Part shown: piece by piece, positions 50,191 through 58,826 of the stretch
How the letters are laid out: every line of letters starts with the position of its first letter
Position numbering within the stretch: position 1 is the first letter of the stretch
Source: DAITAZ01 sp036824045
Lineage (GTDB): Bacteria > Pseudomonadota > Gammaproteobacteria > Burkholderiales > Rhodocyclaceae
Direction of reading: 5' to 3'
Assembly (NCBI GenBank): GCA_036824045.1
Contig: DAITAZ010000019.1
Coordinates: forward strand, 6,722 to 70,721
Length of the DNA stretch: 64,000 bases
Program-made: the position numbers and the translations under genes
The notes under the pieces: model-generated
The model's input: only the letters and a program-made list of their open reading frames with translations
What the model was told of the DNA's origin: nothing
Database searches by the model: none

Positions 50191-51264
50191 TCACCCTTCC
50201 TTGCGGGAGTACGGCAAGGTCATGCCTCGCTCCCGGGCCCAGACGGTTCCGTGCACCACGACTCCGGATTCGGCGCGGACTTCCCCGGCGGTGATGGTGG
50301 CGGCCTTTTTCAGAGTGCCCACCACCACGCCGGGGTGCAGGTCCACCCGTTGTTCTGCCACCACTGGCCCGCCCGCCGTGCAATCCGGGCCGAGGATGAT
50401 GGAGCCGCCGCTCACCATGGAGCCTTTGACGTGGCAGCGGCTGACCAGCACCAGATCGCCATGGGTCTTGATGCTGCCCGAGATATGAGTGCCCCGTTCG
50501 ATGCGCAGGCTGCCGTGGACGATGATGTCGCCCTGAAATGCGGAATACGCCGGGATGGTGAAATCTCCATCGATCAGCCACCGGCCGGCGTTGTCGGTGG
50601 CCACCTTGAGCACCCGGCTGACCTTGCCGGCCGTGGATGTGGCGGCTTGCTCGGCCCGGCTCTGTTGCCAGGGGTCCCGCCCGAAACTGATGGTGGGCGC
50701 GTGAACGCGGGAGAACCGGCAGCCGGGCTCCAGGGAGATGGACTCTTCAGCCGACAGCCGGCCCATCAGGTTGGCCCGGCCACCGACCTGCACATTGCGG
50801 CCATGGGCCCAGCGCAAGACCGTGGTGTTCCGGCCCAGCACCAGAGTGCCCTCGGCCAGGATGGCCCGGAACCGGTTGTTGCTGCCGGTGGTCACCGCCT
50901 GGCGGGCAAACACTTCGCGGGGAAAGGAAAGGTTGTCCGGCAGGTGCAGCGGCCGCATGGCGATGAGGATGCGGTTGATCAGCCGGGAGCGGCTTTCCTT
51001 GGCGTCGGGCACGAACAAGCCCTCCTCATGCACCAGCGCGTAGTTCTCGCTCGGCTCATGGGTGTTGCGGCGATGGGCCAGGGCATGCAGTTCGCCTTCG
51101 ATGAAGGTGCGGAAGCTGTCGGCAAAATAGAACACGTTGCCTTCCTGCGTCTGCACGATCTTCAGGGGGAGCACGTCGTCCTTGCGCCGCCATTCGATCA
51201 GGGCGGGCAGGAGCGGCAGCGTGAACACCACGAGGGTGAGGGCAAGGAGCAGGGTGGGCCACAT
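50191..51264 (-). CDS. Membrane-anchored bactofilin-like protein
   Basis: The 357-residue protein has one N-terminal membrane helix (LLLALTLVVFTLPLLPALI). Then come repeated short beta-turn units typical of right-handed beta-helix bactofilins: GTLVLGRNTTVLRWAHGRNVQVGGRANLMGRL, FQGDIIVHGSLRIERGTHISGSIKTHGDLVLVSRCHVKGSMVSGGSIILG. Bactofilins polymerise and place cell-wall or polysaccharide enzymes. It starts three bases after the glycosyltransferase stop, so the two proteins are probably made together, suggesting a scaffold for the synthase (inference). A transmembrane anchor on a bactofilin-like domain is not the usual short form. Confidence 0.75.
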   Translation of the reverse strand: MWPTLLLALTLVVFTLPLLPALIEWRRKDDVLPLKIVQTQEGNVFYFADSFRTFIEGELHALAHRRNTHEPSENYALVHEEGLFVPDAKESRSRLINRILIAMRPLHLPDNLSFPREVFARQAVTTGSNNRFRAILAEGTLVLGRNTTVLRWAHGRNVQVGGRANLMGRLSAEESISLEPGCRFSRVHAPTISFGRDPWQQSRAEQAATSTAGKVSRVLKVATDNAGRWLIDGDFTIPAYSAFQGDIIVHGSLRIERGTHISGSIKTHGDLVLVSRCHVKGSMVSGGSIILGPDCTAGGPVVAEQRVDLHPGVVVGTLKKAATITAGEVRAESGVVVHGTVWARERGMTLPYSRKEG

Positions 51265-51267
51265 GGA

Positions 51268-52890
51268 TCAGCTCGATTTCCGGTAACGGACGGTTTTGTC
51301 CCACTTGAATTCGCGCTTGAGCAGCGTGTCGAACACGATCTGGTTGTAGGTGGCGCGGCTGATGGAAACCACGCTGACCAGGAAGCCCAGCATGTTCAAA
51401 GGCAGCAGGCGGATGCGCTGGCGACTGCCGTCCAGATAGGCGGCCGCACCAATCTCGAAGAAGGCCGCGAAGTTGCCCAGGGCCGAGTAGGACACCAGCC
51501 CCAGTACCGCTACCGATGCGCTGATGAGGGGCGAGGTGTTGAAGTAGAAGATGAGCAAGGCCAGGATCCAGCCCACGATGACCACCGGCGCCATGAGGTA
51601 CACGCCCAGCAGCAGCAGGCCGTCGAGCCGTTCCTGTATGCTCAGGCCCTTGGTGCGCCACACCCGCAGGGCGTGGCGGAACAGGGCCTGGTTGTGGCCC
51701 TTGGCCCAGCGCATGATCTGCCGGACCCGGACAGCCCAGCTCTCGGGCACCTCTTCGTAGCACTCGGAACGGTTCTGGTACACCGTCTTCCAGTTGTTGA
51801 CGAGCAGCCGATAGGTGAGGTCGGTGTCTTCGGCGAGCACGTTTTCGTGCCAGCCCCCCACGCTTTCCAGCGCGCGGCGGCGGATGCCGCCCACCGTGCC
51901 GCCGTACTGGGGCACCAGGCCGAGATTCATCCGCGCCTGCTGGTCCACCTGGTAGCCGCCCGAGCGCTCCAGGTCGAGAAGGCGGGTCAGCAGCGCACTG
52001 CCCACGTTTTGCGGGACCACCCGGCCCATGGTTGCGCCCACTTCCGGGTCGAAGAAGGGGGCGGCGAGCTGCTTGATCAGACCGCGGGAGGGCAGGTAGT
52101 CCGCGTCGAAGATGATGATGATTTCGCTGTCCACCAGCTCGGTCGCGTCCTTGAGGGCGGCGGCCTTGCCCGGTTTGCCTCCGGTACGGTGGAAGGGGCG
52201 GATCCGTCCCGGGTGGCGGGCGACGAACTCGTCGATGATCTCCCGGGTGCGGTCCTGGGAGCGGTCGTTCACCGGCATGATGGTGAGCTTTTCCGGTGGA
52301 TAGTCCACCATCAGCAAGGCCGAGAGAGAGCCGGCGATCACCGCCTCTTCGTTATGGGCGGCGATGAAGACCGTCACCGTCGGCCATTCGGCCGCGTCGA
52401 TGTCGATGTAGGGATGGCGCTGCCGGCCAAACAGCCGGTTCAGGGTGAAATGGTAATGGCGGACCGTGTAGACCAGGATCATCGCCACGATGACCATCAA
52501 CGCCACACTCAAGCCGCGGATCAGCCAGTTGCTGCCCATGGCCTGCAGGGGCGGCGCGGCTTTGGGCGCGAGCTCCGGGGCTTCGTTGGCGCGCGGCGCC
52601 AGATCGGGCGTAGCCGAACGGGGATTGGTGGCCAGGTAGTCATCCTGGGCGCTGACCCGGGGATGATCGCCCGCCAGGGAAGGGGCCATGACTTTGCGCG
52701 TGGGCCCCTCGCCGTGAGCAAGCACCGCGGCGGGCAACACGGCGACCAGCAGGGTAAGACAGGCAGCCCGCCAGAAGCGGGCGCACTCCGGCCGGGGGCG
52801 CGCGGCCTTCACCGGGGCTTGCACCGGTGCGCGGGCGGCTGACTCGATTCCGTCGAGAACCTGGATGTAGCTGTGGGCTGAGCGGGGCAT
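51268..52890 (-). CDS. Processive family 2 glycosyltransferase (polysaccharide synthase)
   Basis: The 540-residue protein has membrane helices at 41-58 and 122-141, a cytosolic GT-A domain and several C-terminal helices from about 425. Catalytic motifs are TVFIAAHNEEAV, Asp209, DAD at 262-264, EDTD at 354-357 and QIMRW at 391-395 (the Q-x-x-RW of processive synthases). This is the BcsA/PgaC/hyaluronan synthase class. It has no PilZ domain, so direct c-di-GMP control as in BcsA is not evident. The extra periplasmic stretch between helices 1 and 2 (HGEGPTRKVMAPSLAGDHPR onward) is unusual. Donor sugar is unknown; WecB nearby hints at UDP-ManNAc or UDP-GlcNAc. Confidence 0.88.
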   Translation of the reverse strand: MPRSAHSYIQVLDGIESAARAPVQAPVKAARPRPECARFWRAACLTLLVAVLPAAVLAHGEGPTRKVMAPSLAGDHPRVSAQDDYLATNPRSATPDLAPRANEAPELAPKAAPPLQAMGSNWLIRGLSVALMVIVAMILVYTVRHYHFTLNRLFGRQRHPYIDIDAAEWPTVTVFIAAHNEEAVIAGSLSALLMVDYPPEKLTIMPVNDRSQDRTREIIDEFVARHPGRIRPFHRTGGKPGKAAALKDATELVDSEIIIIFDADYLPSRGLIKQLAAPFFDPEVGATMGRVVPQNVGSALLTRLLDLERSGGYQVDQQARMNLGLVPQYGGTVGGIRRRALESVGGWHENVLAEDTDLTYRLLVNNWKTVYQNRSECYEEVPESWAVRVRQIMRWAKGHNQALFRHALRVWRTKGLSIQERLDGLLLLGVYLMAPVVIVGWILALLIFYFNTSPLISASVAVLGLVSYSALGNFAAFFEIGAAAYLDGSRQRIRLLPLNMLGFLVSVVSISRATYNQIVFDTLLKREFKWDKTVRYRKSS

Positions 52891-52929
52891 TGTGTCGGGC
52901 GGATTCGAGGAGTACGCCAGGATGCGAGG

Positions 52930-52971
52930 AAAAAATCGTGCAACAGCCCCAAGGTTGCCCCCGGGGCTGTT
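52930..52971 (-). terminator. Probable terminator between paralog 2 and the synthase gene
   Basis: On the minus strand AACAGCCCC and GGGGCTGTT (9-base arms, 52963-52971 and 52942-52950) form a hairpin followed, after about five bases, by six T. It suggests that wecB and paralog 2 can be expressed apart from the synthase operon. Confidence 0.6.
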
Positions 52972-53030
52972 CGCAACCGACCGGCCTGAGCAATCAACGG
53001 CCGGAACCTGCTTGACTCAAGCGGCGGGGC

Positions 53031-55223
53031 TCAGCGGGTCAGCGTCCAGGCACCGAACTTGACGGTCTTGCCGGAGATCACCCTGACCAGCCAGTGGTCT
53101 CCGCCGTTCTCGACGGTGGCCGTCCCCTGGAGCACGTAGGCCAGGTTGTAGTTGGCCTTGGGCAATACCCAGGCTTGTCCGGCAAGGCTGACCGGGTGGC
53201 TGGCGGTGAAGGTCGTTGTGCCGTTCGTCGGGCCGCTTTGAGACCAGCTCACCTGTTGCCGGGCGGTGTTGAACTTGGCCAGATCCGCCATCGTGTACCA
53301 GGCGAATTTGCCGTAGCTCGCCTGCTGCTTGGCGTAGGAGAGCAGCGACTGCACCGTGGAGAGGTGATCAATGGCGCCCGGGGGGTGCATGTAGATCAGG
53401 CGGCTAGTGCGGTTCTTGATGTTGAACTGGATGAGGTCCTTGTACCAGGCCAGCACTTCGCTGTCGGGCACGTTGTTTTCCTCGAAATCCTCAAAGGTGG
53501 CTGCCTTACCCAGCGGCGTGAAGGGCATGGCCCACATGCTGCCGTTGCGGATGCCGTTGTCCGCCCAGAAGCGGGTGGGCCCAAGCCCGGTGTGGCCGCC
53601 CGTGTAGAAGCTGGTGACCCCGTGGTTTTCCTGCCAGTTCATCGCCCAGGTCGGGTTGTTGCCCTGGGGGGCGGAGTACTCGATGGTGGTGTGGCCGATG
53701 GCGTTTTCCACCGCCTGGGTGTTCAGCACCAGCCAGGGCTCGTAGGTGGACTGGTTGGTTTCGTTGGCGTTGGCGCCAAATACGTCATGCACCCAGCCGC
53801 CGTGGCTCCCCAGTTGGTGTTTTTTCCCGTCCAGGTAGCGTAGCCAGGCCTTGGCGGTCGGGTTGTTGGGCAAATCGATTCCCAGCTTGTCGCCGATGGC
53901 CACAGTGTCCGGCCCGGCGGTGACATGGAACGAGAAGGGACCGTGGTTCCACACGCCAACCTTGTCGAACTGGGCGACGGCGTTGATGCAGGGGGCGTAG
54001 TCGCAATGCCAGTTCAGCGTCAGCCCGCCCTTGCCGTTGGGGTGGGTGGCGAGCTTGGGCAAGCCCAGCATGGTGTCGCCGAAGTAGCGCAGGAAACCGT
54101 GCATCAGCATGCCGTCGGTCTGGCTGGTGAGGTAACCCAGCGGCGTGTTGACGAACAGCACCTTGCCGCTGCCGTACTTGGAAACACCCGCCACCAGCCC
54201 GTGGTTGGGGGAGGCAAGCAGTGGCGTGCCCGAGTAGGCGCCCCGGTTCACCCAGCTCGGATAGCTCAGGTAGCCGTAGAAGTAGCCGGATACCGCATGG
54301 GTGGGATCGGTGGTGGTCGAGCCGGGCGGTTTGAAGGTGTTGTTGATCAGCGAGCCGAAGATCCCACCCAACTGGATGCCCAGATTGGAGAGGAAGGTGG
54401 ACGTCTGGCTGCTCAACTGAGTTGTGGAGGTGGCTGCCAGGGTACTGGAGGACGTGGTGCTGGAGGCTTTGTGGCGGGCTTCGGCACTGGTCTTGAACTG
54501 CAGATGATGGCGGTAGCGCCCCAAGCCGTTCCGGTCGGTCGTCGTGGGGGGCAGGAACATGGGCTGGTTGACCGCGGTCACCGCTGCCGTCTGCGCCGTG
54601 GTGGCGGCGGCGGTGGGGGTTTCGGTCGCGGTGCTCAGGGTTGAGGCGGTGGCCGTGGTGGTGGCGTACACCATGGACTTGCCCGGGGGCACCTGCAGGC
54701 TGCGCAGCGTGCTTTGCTTGCCGGTGACAGGTCCCAGGCCGATCACCTGGTCCCGCAGTTCTTCGTAGAGGACGTAGTCCACCCCCGCCAAGGCGCTTAA
54801 GCGGGATTTCGGGACAGGGTAGAAGCCGGTATCGGTGAGCGCGCCGAAGTCATACACCAGCATCACCGTGCCGCCCTGGTTGACGTAGGTCTGGATGGCG
54901 GTGACCAAGGCGTCGGAGGCCTGGATGTGGGCCTGGTCCGGCAGGATGAAGCCTTTGTACTTGAGGGCGCCGGTGCCCAGTTGCAGGAACTGGGAGTCGC
55001 TGATGAAGTCGAGTTTGTAGCCTTCTTCAGCAGCAGCTTCCGCCCACACCCGCACGCGCGGATCGCTGCTTGTGAGCCCGTCGGGCAACAACATGACCAT
55101 GCGGTCGGTGACGGTGGCGGAGCTGGCTGTGGTCTGGGCCAGCGCGCCCAGGCTCAACAAGGAAGTGGTGACAGCCAAAGCCCCTGCGAAGAGCTTGGCT
55201 TGTGTTGCCAGGGTGTGTGTCAT
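53031..55223 (-). CDS. Secreted GATase-like/deacetylase-like protein, paralog 2
   Basis: From ATG 55223 (AGGAG upstream) the protein is 730 residues with a signal peptide (LFAGALAVTTSLLSLGALA). It shares the layout of the 47267-49153 protein: GATase-like domain (YVNQGGTVMLVYDFGAL), metal-site-like LNWHCDYAP and GSHGGWVHDVFG, and a C-terminal beta domain. It differs by a long Ser/Thr-rich insertion in the middle (STLSTATETPTAAATTAQTA and SSTTSSSTLAATSTTQLSS), which looks like a flexible or glycosylated linker. It probably modifies the same polymer (inference). Confidence 0.75.
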   Translation of the reverse strand: MTHTLATQAKLFAGALAVTTSLLSLGALAQTTASSATVTDRMVMLLPDGLTSSDPRVRVWAEAAAEEGYKLDFISDSQFLQLGTGALKYKGFILPDQAHIQASDALVTAIQTYVNQGGTVMLVYDFGALTDTGFYPVPKSRLSALAGVDYVLYEELRDQVIGLGPVTGKQSTLRSLQVPPGKSMVYATTTATASTLSTATETPTAAATTAQTAAVTAVNQPMFLPPTTTDRNGLGRYRHHLQFKTSAEARHKASSTTSSSTLAATSTTQLSSQTSTFLSNLGIQLGGIFGSLINNTFKPPGSTTTDPTHAVSGYFYGYLSYPSWVNRGAYSGTPLLASPNHGLVAGVSKYGSGKVLFVNTPLGYLTSQTDGMLMHGFLRYFGDTMLGLPKLATHPNGKGGLTLNWHCDYAPCINAVAQFDKVGVWNHGPFSFHVTAGPDTVAIGDKLGIDLPNNPTAKAWLRYLDGKKHQLGSHGGWVHDVFGANANETNQSTYEPWLVLNTQAVENAIGHTTIEYSAPQGNNPTWAMNWQENHGVTSFYTGGHTGLGPTRFWADNGIRNGSMWAMPFTPLGKAATFEDFEENNVPDSEVLAWYKDLIQFNIKNRTSRLIYMHPPGAIDHLSTVQSLLSYAKQQASYGKFAWYTMADLAKFNTARQQVSWSQSGPTNGTTTFTASHPVSLAGQAWVLPKANYNLAYVLQGTATVENGGDHWLVRVISGKTVKFGAWTLTR

Positions 55224-55278
55224 TTGAGTTTTCTCCTGCGAATCCGGGTGTTTGAGTGCAATACGGACGAAGCCGGCA

Positions 55279-56445
55279 TCAGGCAGCCAGTGGGGCGGGC
55301 GAGCGCAGTTCCGCTGCGGGTCGGAGGGCTTCCACCAGCCGTGCCACCGTGCGCTCGCTGGCTGTGCCGTCGCCATACGGGTTGTGGGCCTGGGCCATGC
55401 GCAGATATTCGGCCGGGTCATCCAGCAGCCGTTGCACCGCTGCCACGATGGTGTTGGTGTCGGTGCCAACGAGGCGGGCGGTGCCGGCTGCCACGGCCTC
55501 CGGGCGCTCCGTCGTGTCCCGGGTCACCAGCACCGGTTTGCCAAGCGCGGGGGCCTCTTCCTGGATGCCCCCCGAGTCGGTGACGATGAGGTGGGCCCGG
55601 GTCATCAGGTACACGAAGGGGAGGTAATCCTGAGGTTCGATCAGGAAGACGTTGCCCACCCCTTGCAGGATGGCGCGCACCGGCCGCTGCACTTGCGGGT
55701 TCAGGTGTACGGGGTAGACCACCTGCACATCTGGCCGGCTCTCCGCGATCTGGCGCAGGGCCCGGCAAAAGTGCTCGAATTTCTCGCCGAAGTTTTCCCG
55801 GCGGTGGCCGGTGACCAGAATGAGCTGCTTGGTCGGGTCGAGGAAAGGGTAGTTGGCGGACAGGCGTGCCTGTTGCGCCGGGTCACGCTCCAGGCCGCGC
55901 ACCACTTCCAGCAATGCGTCAATGACCGTGTTGCCGGTGACCACGATCTTGGCGTCGTCCACGCCCTCGCGCAGAAGGTTGGCGCGAGACTCCTGGGTGG
56001 GGGCGAAGTACCAGGCGGTCAGCGCGTCGGTGACGCGGCGGTTCATTTCCTCCGGCCAGGGGGAGTAGAGGTCCCCGGTGCGCAGTCCGGCTTCCACGTG
56101 GCCTACGGGGATCTTGCGATAGAAGGCCGCCAGGCTTGCACCCAGGGTGGTGGTGGTGTCGCCGTGGACCAGGACTGCGTCGGGCTCGAAATCGGCCAGG
56201 ACACCTTCCATGCCGTGGAGGATGGCGGTGGTGAGGCCGGTGAGTGTTTGGCCAGGACGCATCAGGTCCAGGTCGTAGTCCGGCGTGATGCGGAAGAGCT
56301 GCAGCACCTGGTCCAGCATCTGCCGGTGCTGAGCGGTCACGCATACCCGGGCCGTAAAGCCGGGTGTCTGGTTGAGCAGGCGGATCAGGGGGGCCATCTT
56401 GATGGCCTCAGGCCGGGTGCCGACCACGGTCAGTATTTTTTTCAT
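55279..56445 (-). CDS. wecB: UDP-N-acetylglucosamine 2-epimerase (non-hydrolysing)
   Basis: The 388-residue protein has the WecB signatures KILTVVGTRPEAIKMAPLI, VHGDTTTTLGASLAAFY, HVEAGLRTGDLYSPWPEEMNRR, TGHRRENFGEKF and TDSGGIQEEAPALGKPVLV. It interconverts UDP-GlcNAc and UDP-ManNAc in the cytoplasm, so the polymer or another envelope glycan may contain ManNAc or ManNAcA. No UDP-ManNAc dehydrogenase is in the window. It is the first gene of the polysaccharide row, 55 bases before paralog 2, with a sigma-54-type promoter match upstream. Confidence 0.95.
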   Translation of the reverse strand: MKKILTVVGTRPEAIKMAPLIRLLNQTPGFTARVCVTAQHRQMLDQVLQLFRITPDYDLDLMRPGQTLTGLTTAILHGMEGVLADFEPDAVLVHGDTTTTLGASLAAFYRKIPVGHVEAGLRTGDLYSPWPEEMNRRVTDALTAWYFAPTQESRANLLREGVDDAKIVVTGNTVIDALLEVVRGLERDPAQQARLSANYPFLDPTKQLILVTGHRRENFGEKFEHFCRALRQIAESRPDVQVVYPVHLNPQVQRPVRAILQGVGNVFLIEPQDYLPFVYLMTRAHLIVTDSGGIQEEAPALGKPVLVTRDTTERPEAVAAGTARLVGTDTNTIVAAVQRLLDDPAEYLRMAQAHNPYGDGTASERTVARLVEALRPAAELRSPAPLAA

Positions 56446-57023
56446 CTTCCCGCTGGTGTGATTGTGATGAGCAGCCCTGCCTGAGCAGGATCGGTGCCAG
56501 CCGATAAAGGCGCCTTGGAATCAGGCGCTTAAACCGGCCCCGGAAGGCGGCGGGTGGGCAGGTGTAAAGCCGGCCGAGCGGAAATTGCTCACAACGGTGG
56601 CTTCGGCGAACCCGGCGGGCAGGCAGCCCGCCGGGCACTTCGGTCACGAAAGGCCATCAGGCAGGGCGCCCGCTGCCGCCCGGGTGCGCGGGCTGCGGCG
56701 AGGCTGGGGGTGAGGCGCCTGCGGGCGCACAGGGAGGCACGGGCCCGATGGGAAAGGGGGGGCGACGCGCCAGTGGGCGGCCCGCGGGGCGATCGAGGGC
56801 TTACTCACTGAATGTAAAGATTGCCGACATCGATCTGATGATTCCTGCAGTTGTTCCCTTATCGCTCATCGTCTCCCCGGGGGCACTGCAGGGTCGCCCG
56901 GAGGGCGCACGGGGAGCGCTTCTGGCCGGTAGCTGTTCAAGCTCCACTGGACCTGCGCCGATAACCCGGAGGAGCCGGCGGCCCTTTCGGGGCGGGCAGT
57001 GGCCGAAAGGCCGGGAGACAGAT
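56446..57023. other. Divergent non-coding region between wecB and the pilin operon
   Basis: This 578-base region holds the candidate sigma-54 promoter for wecB, a perfect hairpin CCCGGCGGGC-AGGCA-GCCCGCCGGG at 56611-56635 and a short palindrome GGCCGAAAGGCC at 57001-57012. The rest is GC-rich with an AT-richer patch near 56800-56875 that may hold the pilin promoter, but no clear hexamers are seen. Open frames here have no coding character. Confidence 0.6.
56484..56499 (-). promoter_or_regulatory. Candidate sigma-54 promoter for wecB
   Basis: On the minus strand TGGCACCGATCCTGCT matches the -24/-12 consensus TGGCAC-N5-TTGC with one mismatch and keeps the obligatory GG-N10-GC spacing. Transcription would start about 30 bases before the wecB ATG. 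An enhancer-binding activator would be required. Confidence 0.55.
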
Positions 57024-57500
57024 ATGTGGCAGAACACAGGCGGGCGCCGGGGGCGCGGCTTCACGCTGACGGAAGTGGTGCTGGTGGTGGCGATCATGGC
57101 GATCCTGACCAGCGTGGCGGTGCCGGCTTACACGGACTATGTGTCGCGGGGCAAGATCAGCGAGGCTACGGGCACCCTGGCGGCCACCCGGATCCGCATG
57201 GAGCAGTATTTCCAGGACAACCGCACCTACGCCAACAGCGAGGATAAATGCGGCATCACCCTGCCCACAGGGCGTTACTTCACGTACAGCTGCGCCATCA
57301 CGGCCAGTGGCCAGGGCTACACGCTGACGGCTACCGGTGGGGTCACGGGGGGCGATGCTTCCATGAAGGGCTTCACCTACACCGTGAATCAGAACGATTT
57401 GCGCGCGACCACCAGCGTACCCACGGGGCCGGAGGGCAAGAGCCTGGGGTGGAGTACCCGGGACTCGTGCTGGGTTCTGAAGAAACCCGGCCTGTGTTGA
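57024..57500 (+). CDS. pilE: Type IV pilin-like protein, PilE type
   Basis: The 158-residue protein has a class III leader ending at Gly before FTLTEVVLVVAIMAILTSVAVPAYTDYV, with Glu at +5, then a pilin globular domain. Cysteines in DKCGITLPTG, YFTYSCAI and the C-terminal CWVLKKPGLC could form the D-region disulfide. It is processed by PilD and enters the pilus as a minor pilin. GGGAGA lies six bases before ATG 57024. PilE-like pilins usually end this operon in Pseudomonas (after pilY1); here it comes first. Confidence 0.88.
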   Translation: MWQNTGGRRGRGFTLTEVVLVVAIMAILTSVAVPAYTDYVSRGKISEATGTLAATRIRMEQYFQDNRTYANSEDKCGITLPTGRYFTYSCAITASGQGYTLTATGGVTGGDASMKGFTYTVNQNDLRATTSVPTGPEGKSLGWSTRDSCWVLKKPGLC

Positions 57501-57639
57501 TTCGCATGTGTGCGCCCGGGGGATTAACCGGTGGTCCCGCAGGGCTCGCCGCCAGTCGTGGCTCGCTGCAGGGCGCGCCGGGCGCGCCGTAGATTGCAGA
57601 CAACGATTGGTCCATTGCCGCCGCTAGCACTCATCCACC

Positions 57640-58314
57640 ATGAATCTCCGCATCCGTAACCCGCACACCCAGGGTCGCCTGTCCATGCCGGCATCCGGGC
57701 GCGGTTTTTCCCTGGTGGAACTGGTGGTCGCCCTGACCCTGCTGCTGGTATTGCTGAGCCAGGCGGTGCCTGCTTTTGGTGATTATCTGGCCAACAACCA
57801 GGTGCGCAACGCGGGGCGCAACCTGATGGCGGGCTTGCAGTACGCCCGGGGCGAAGCGGTCAAACGCAATACCCAGGTTCGTCTGAGTCTGGTGGATAGC
57901 CTTACCGGAGACTGCAAGCTCTCGAACACCGGGCCGGACTGGATGATCAGCCGCCATGCTCCGGACGGTAAATGCAACGAAACGCCGGTCGTGGACTTTC
58001 TTGATCCGGACGTGAGCTCCAAGGCCCAGATCCTGCGCCGTCACGCCAATGCGGACAACTCGGCGGCGGCGGCCGTTACCGCGACCACGGTTGCGACGAC
58101 GCCGGTGGCGGTGGATACGGTGGTGTTCAACGGCCTGGGCCGGCTGGTTTCCCCGGCGTCCGCATTCCGGATCGACATCACCAACCCCGGCGGCGGCAGT
58201 TGCGTCGAAGACAGCGGGCGGGTGCGTTGCCTGCGGATCACCGTCGATACCAGCGGAGAGCCCCGCTTATGCGACCCGGCGGTGGTGGCGACGGGGGACA
58301 CCCGGGCATGTTGA
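57640..58314 (+). CDS. fimT: Minor pilin FimT/GspH-like
   Basis: The 224-residue protein has the prepilin motif GRGFSLVELVVALTLLLVLLSQAVPAFGDYL followed by RNLMAGLQYARGEAVKRNTQVRLS, typical of FimT/FimU/GspH pilins. A Thr/Ala/Val-rich stretch (AAAVTATTVATTPVAVDTVV) lies in the middle of the globular part. It probably primes pilus assembly with PilVWX and PilY1, and FimT homologues also bind DNA for uptake. Its stop overlaps the pilV start by seven bases. Confidence 0.88.
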   Translation: MNLRIRNPHTQGRLSMPASGRGFSLVELVVALTLLLVLLSQAVPAFGDYLANNQVRNAGRNLMAGLQYARGEAVKRNTQVRLSLVDSLTGDCKLSNTGPDWMISRHAPDGKCNETPVVDFLDPDVSSKAQILRRHANADNSAAAAVTATTVATTPVAVDTVVFNGLGRLVSPASAFRIDITNPGGGSCVEDSGRVRCLRITVDTSGEPRLCDPAVVATGDTRAC

Positions 58315-58826
58315 ACGCTCAGCGCTCCCTGCGCCCCGGGCGTGTGTCAGCCCAGCGTGGCATCGCGCTGGTGGAGGCACTCATCGGCATCCTGATCTTC
58401 TCCGTCGGGGTGCTGGCGCTGGTGGGCATGCAGGCGGTCGCCATCCAGATGAACAGCGACGCCAAGTACCGGGCCGATGCGGCCTATCTGGTGAATCAAC
58501 TGGTTTCGGCCATGTGGTCCGACATGCGGGCGGACGAAGAAGAAACCTGGACGCGGTTGAAGGACTACGAATACCAGCCCGATGGCCAGCCTTGTACACC
58601 TGCCGATGGGCAGGCGGCGCTCGCGACGACCTCGCCGCTCAAGCCCTGGCTGGCCCAGGTGGATGCCACCCTGCCCGGGGCGGGTTCCGCCCTGCAACAG
58701 GTGAAGGTGGACGATCTCTCCCTCGGTGGGCAGCGTACCTTGCGGGTGACGGTGTCCCTGTGCTGGCAGGTTCCCCGGGACAGCGAGAAACACAGCCATG
58801 TGGGGGTCGCCTATGTCAACCAATAG
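58308..58826 (+). CDS. pilV: Minor pilin PilV
   Basis: The 172-residue protein has the prepilin sequence QRGIALVEALIGILIFSVGVLALVGMQAVAI, where the leader ends at Gly and Glu is at +5, the PilV pattern. The remaining domain includes YLVNQLVSAMWSDMRAD. PilV belongs to the tip-associated priming complex with PilW, PilX and PilY1. The ATG at 58308 overlaps fimT, and its stop overlaps pilW. Confidence 0.88.
   Translation: MLNAQRSLRPGRVSAQRGIALVEALIGILIFSVGVLALVGMQAVAIQMNSDAKYRADAAYLVNQLVSAMWSDMRADEEETWTRLKDYEYQPDGQPCTPADGQAALATTSPLKPWLAQVDATLPGAGSALQQVKVDDLSLGGQRTLRVTVSLCWQVPRDSEKHSHVGVAYVNQ

Noticed and set aside
48623..52842. 621- and 863-codon plus-strand frames opposite the polysaccharide genes
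   Set aside because: They mirror clearly coding minus-strand genes with signal peptides and catalytic motifs; the frames themselves have none.
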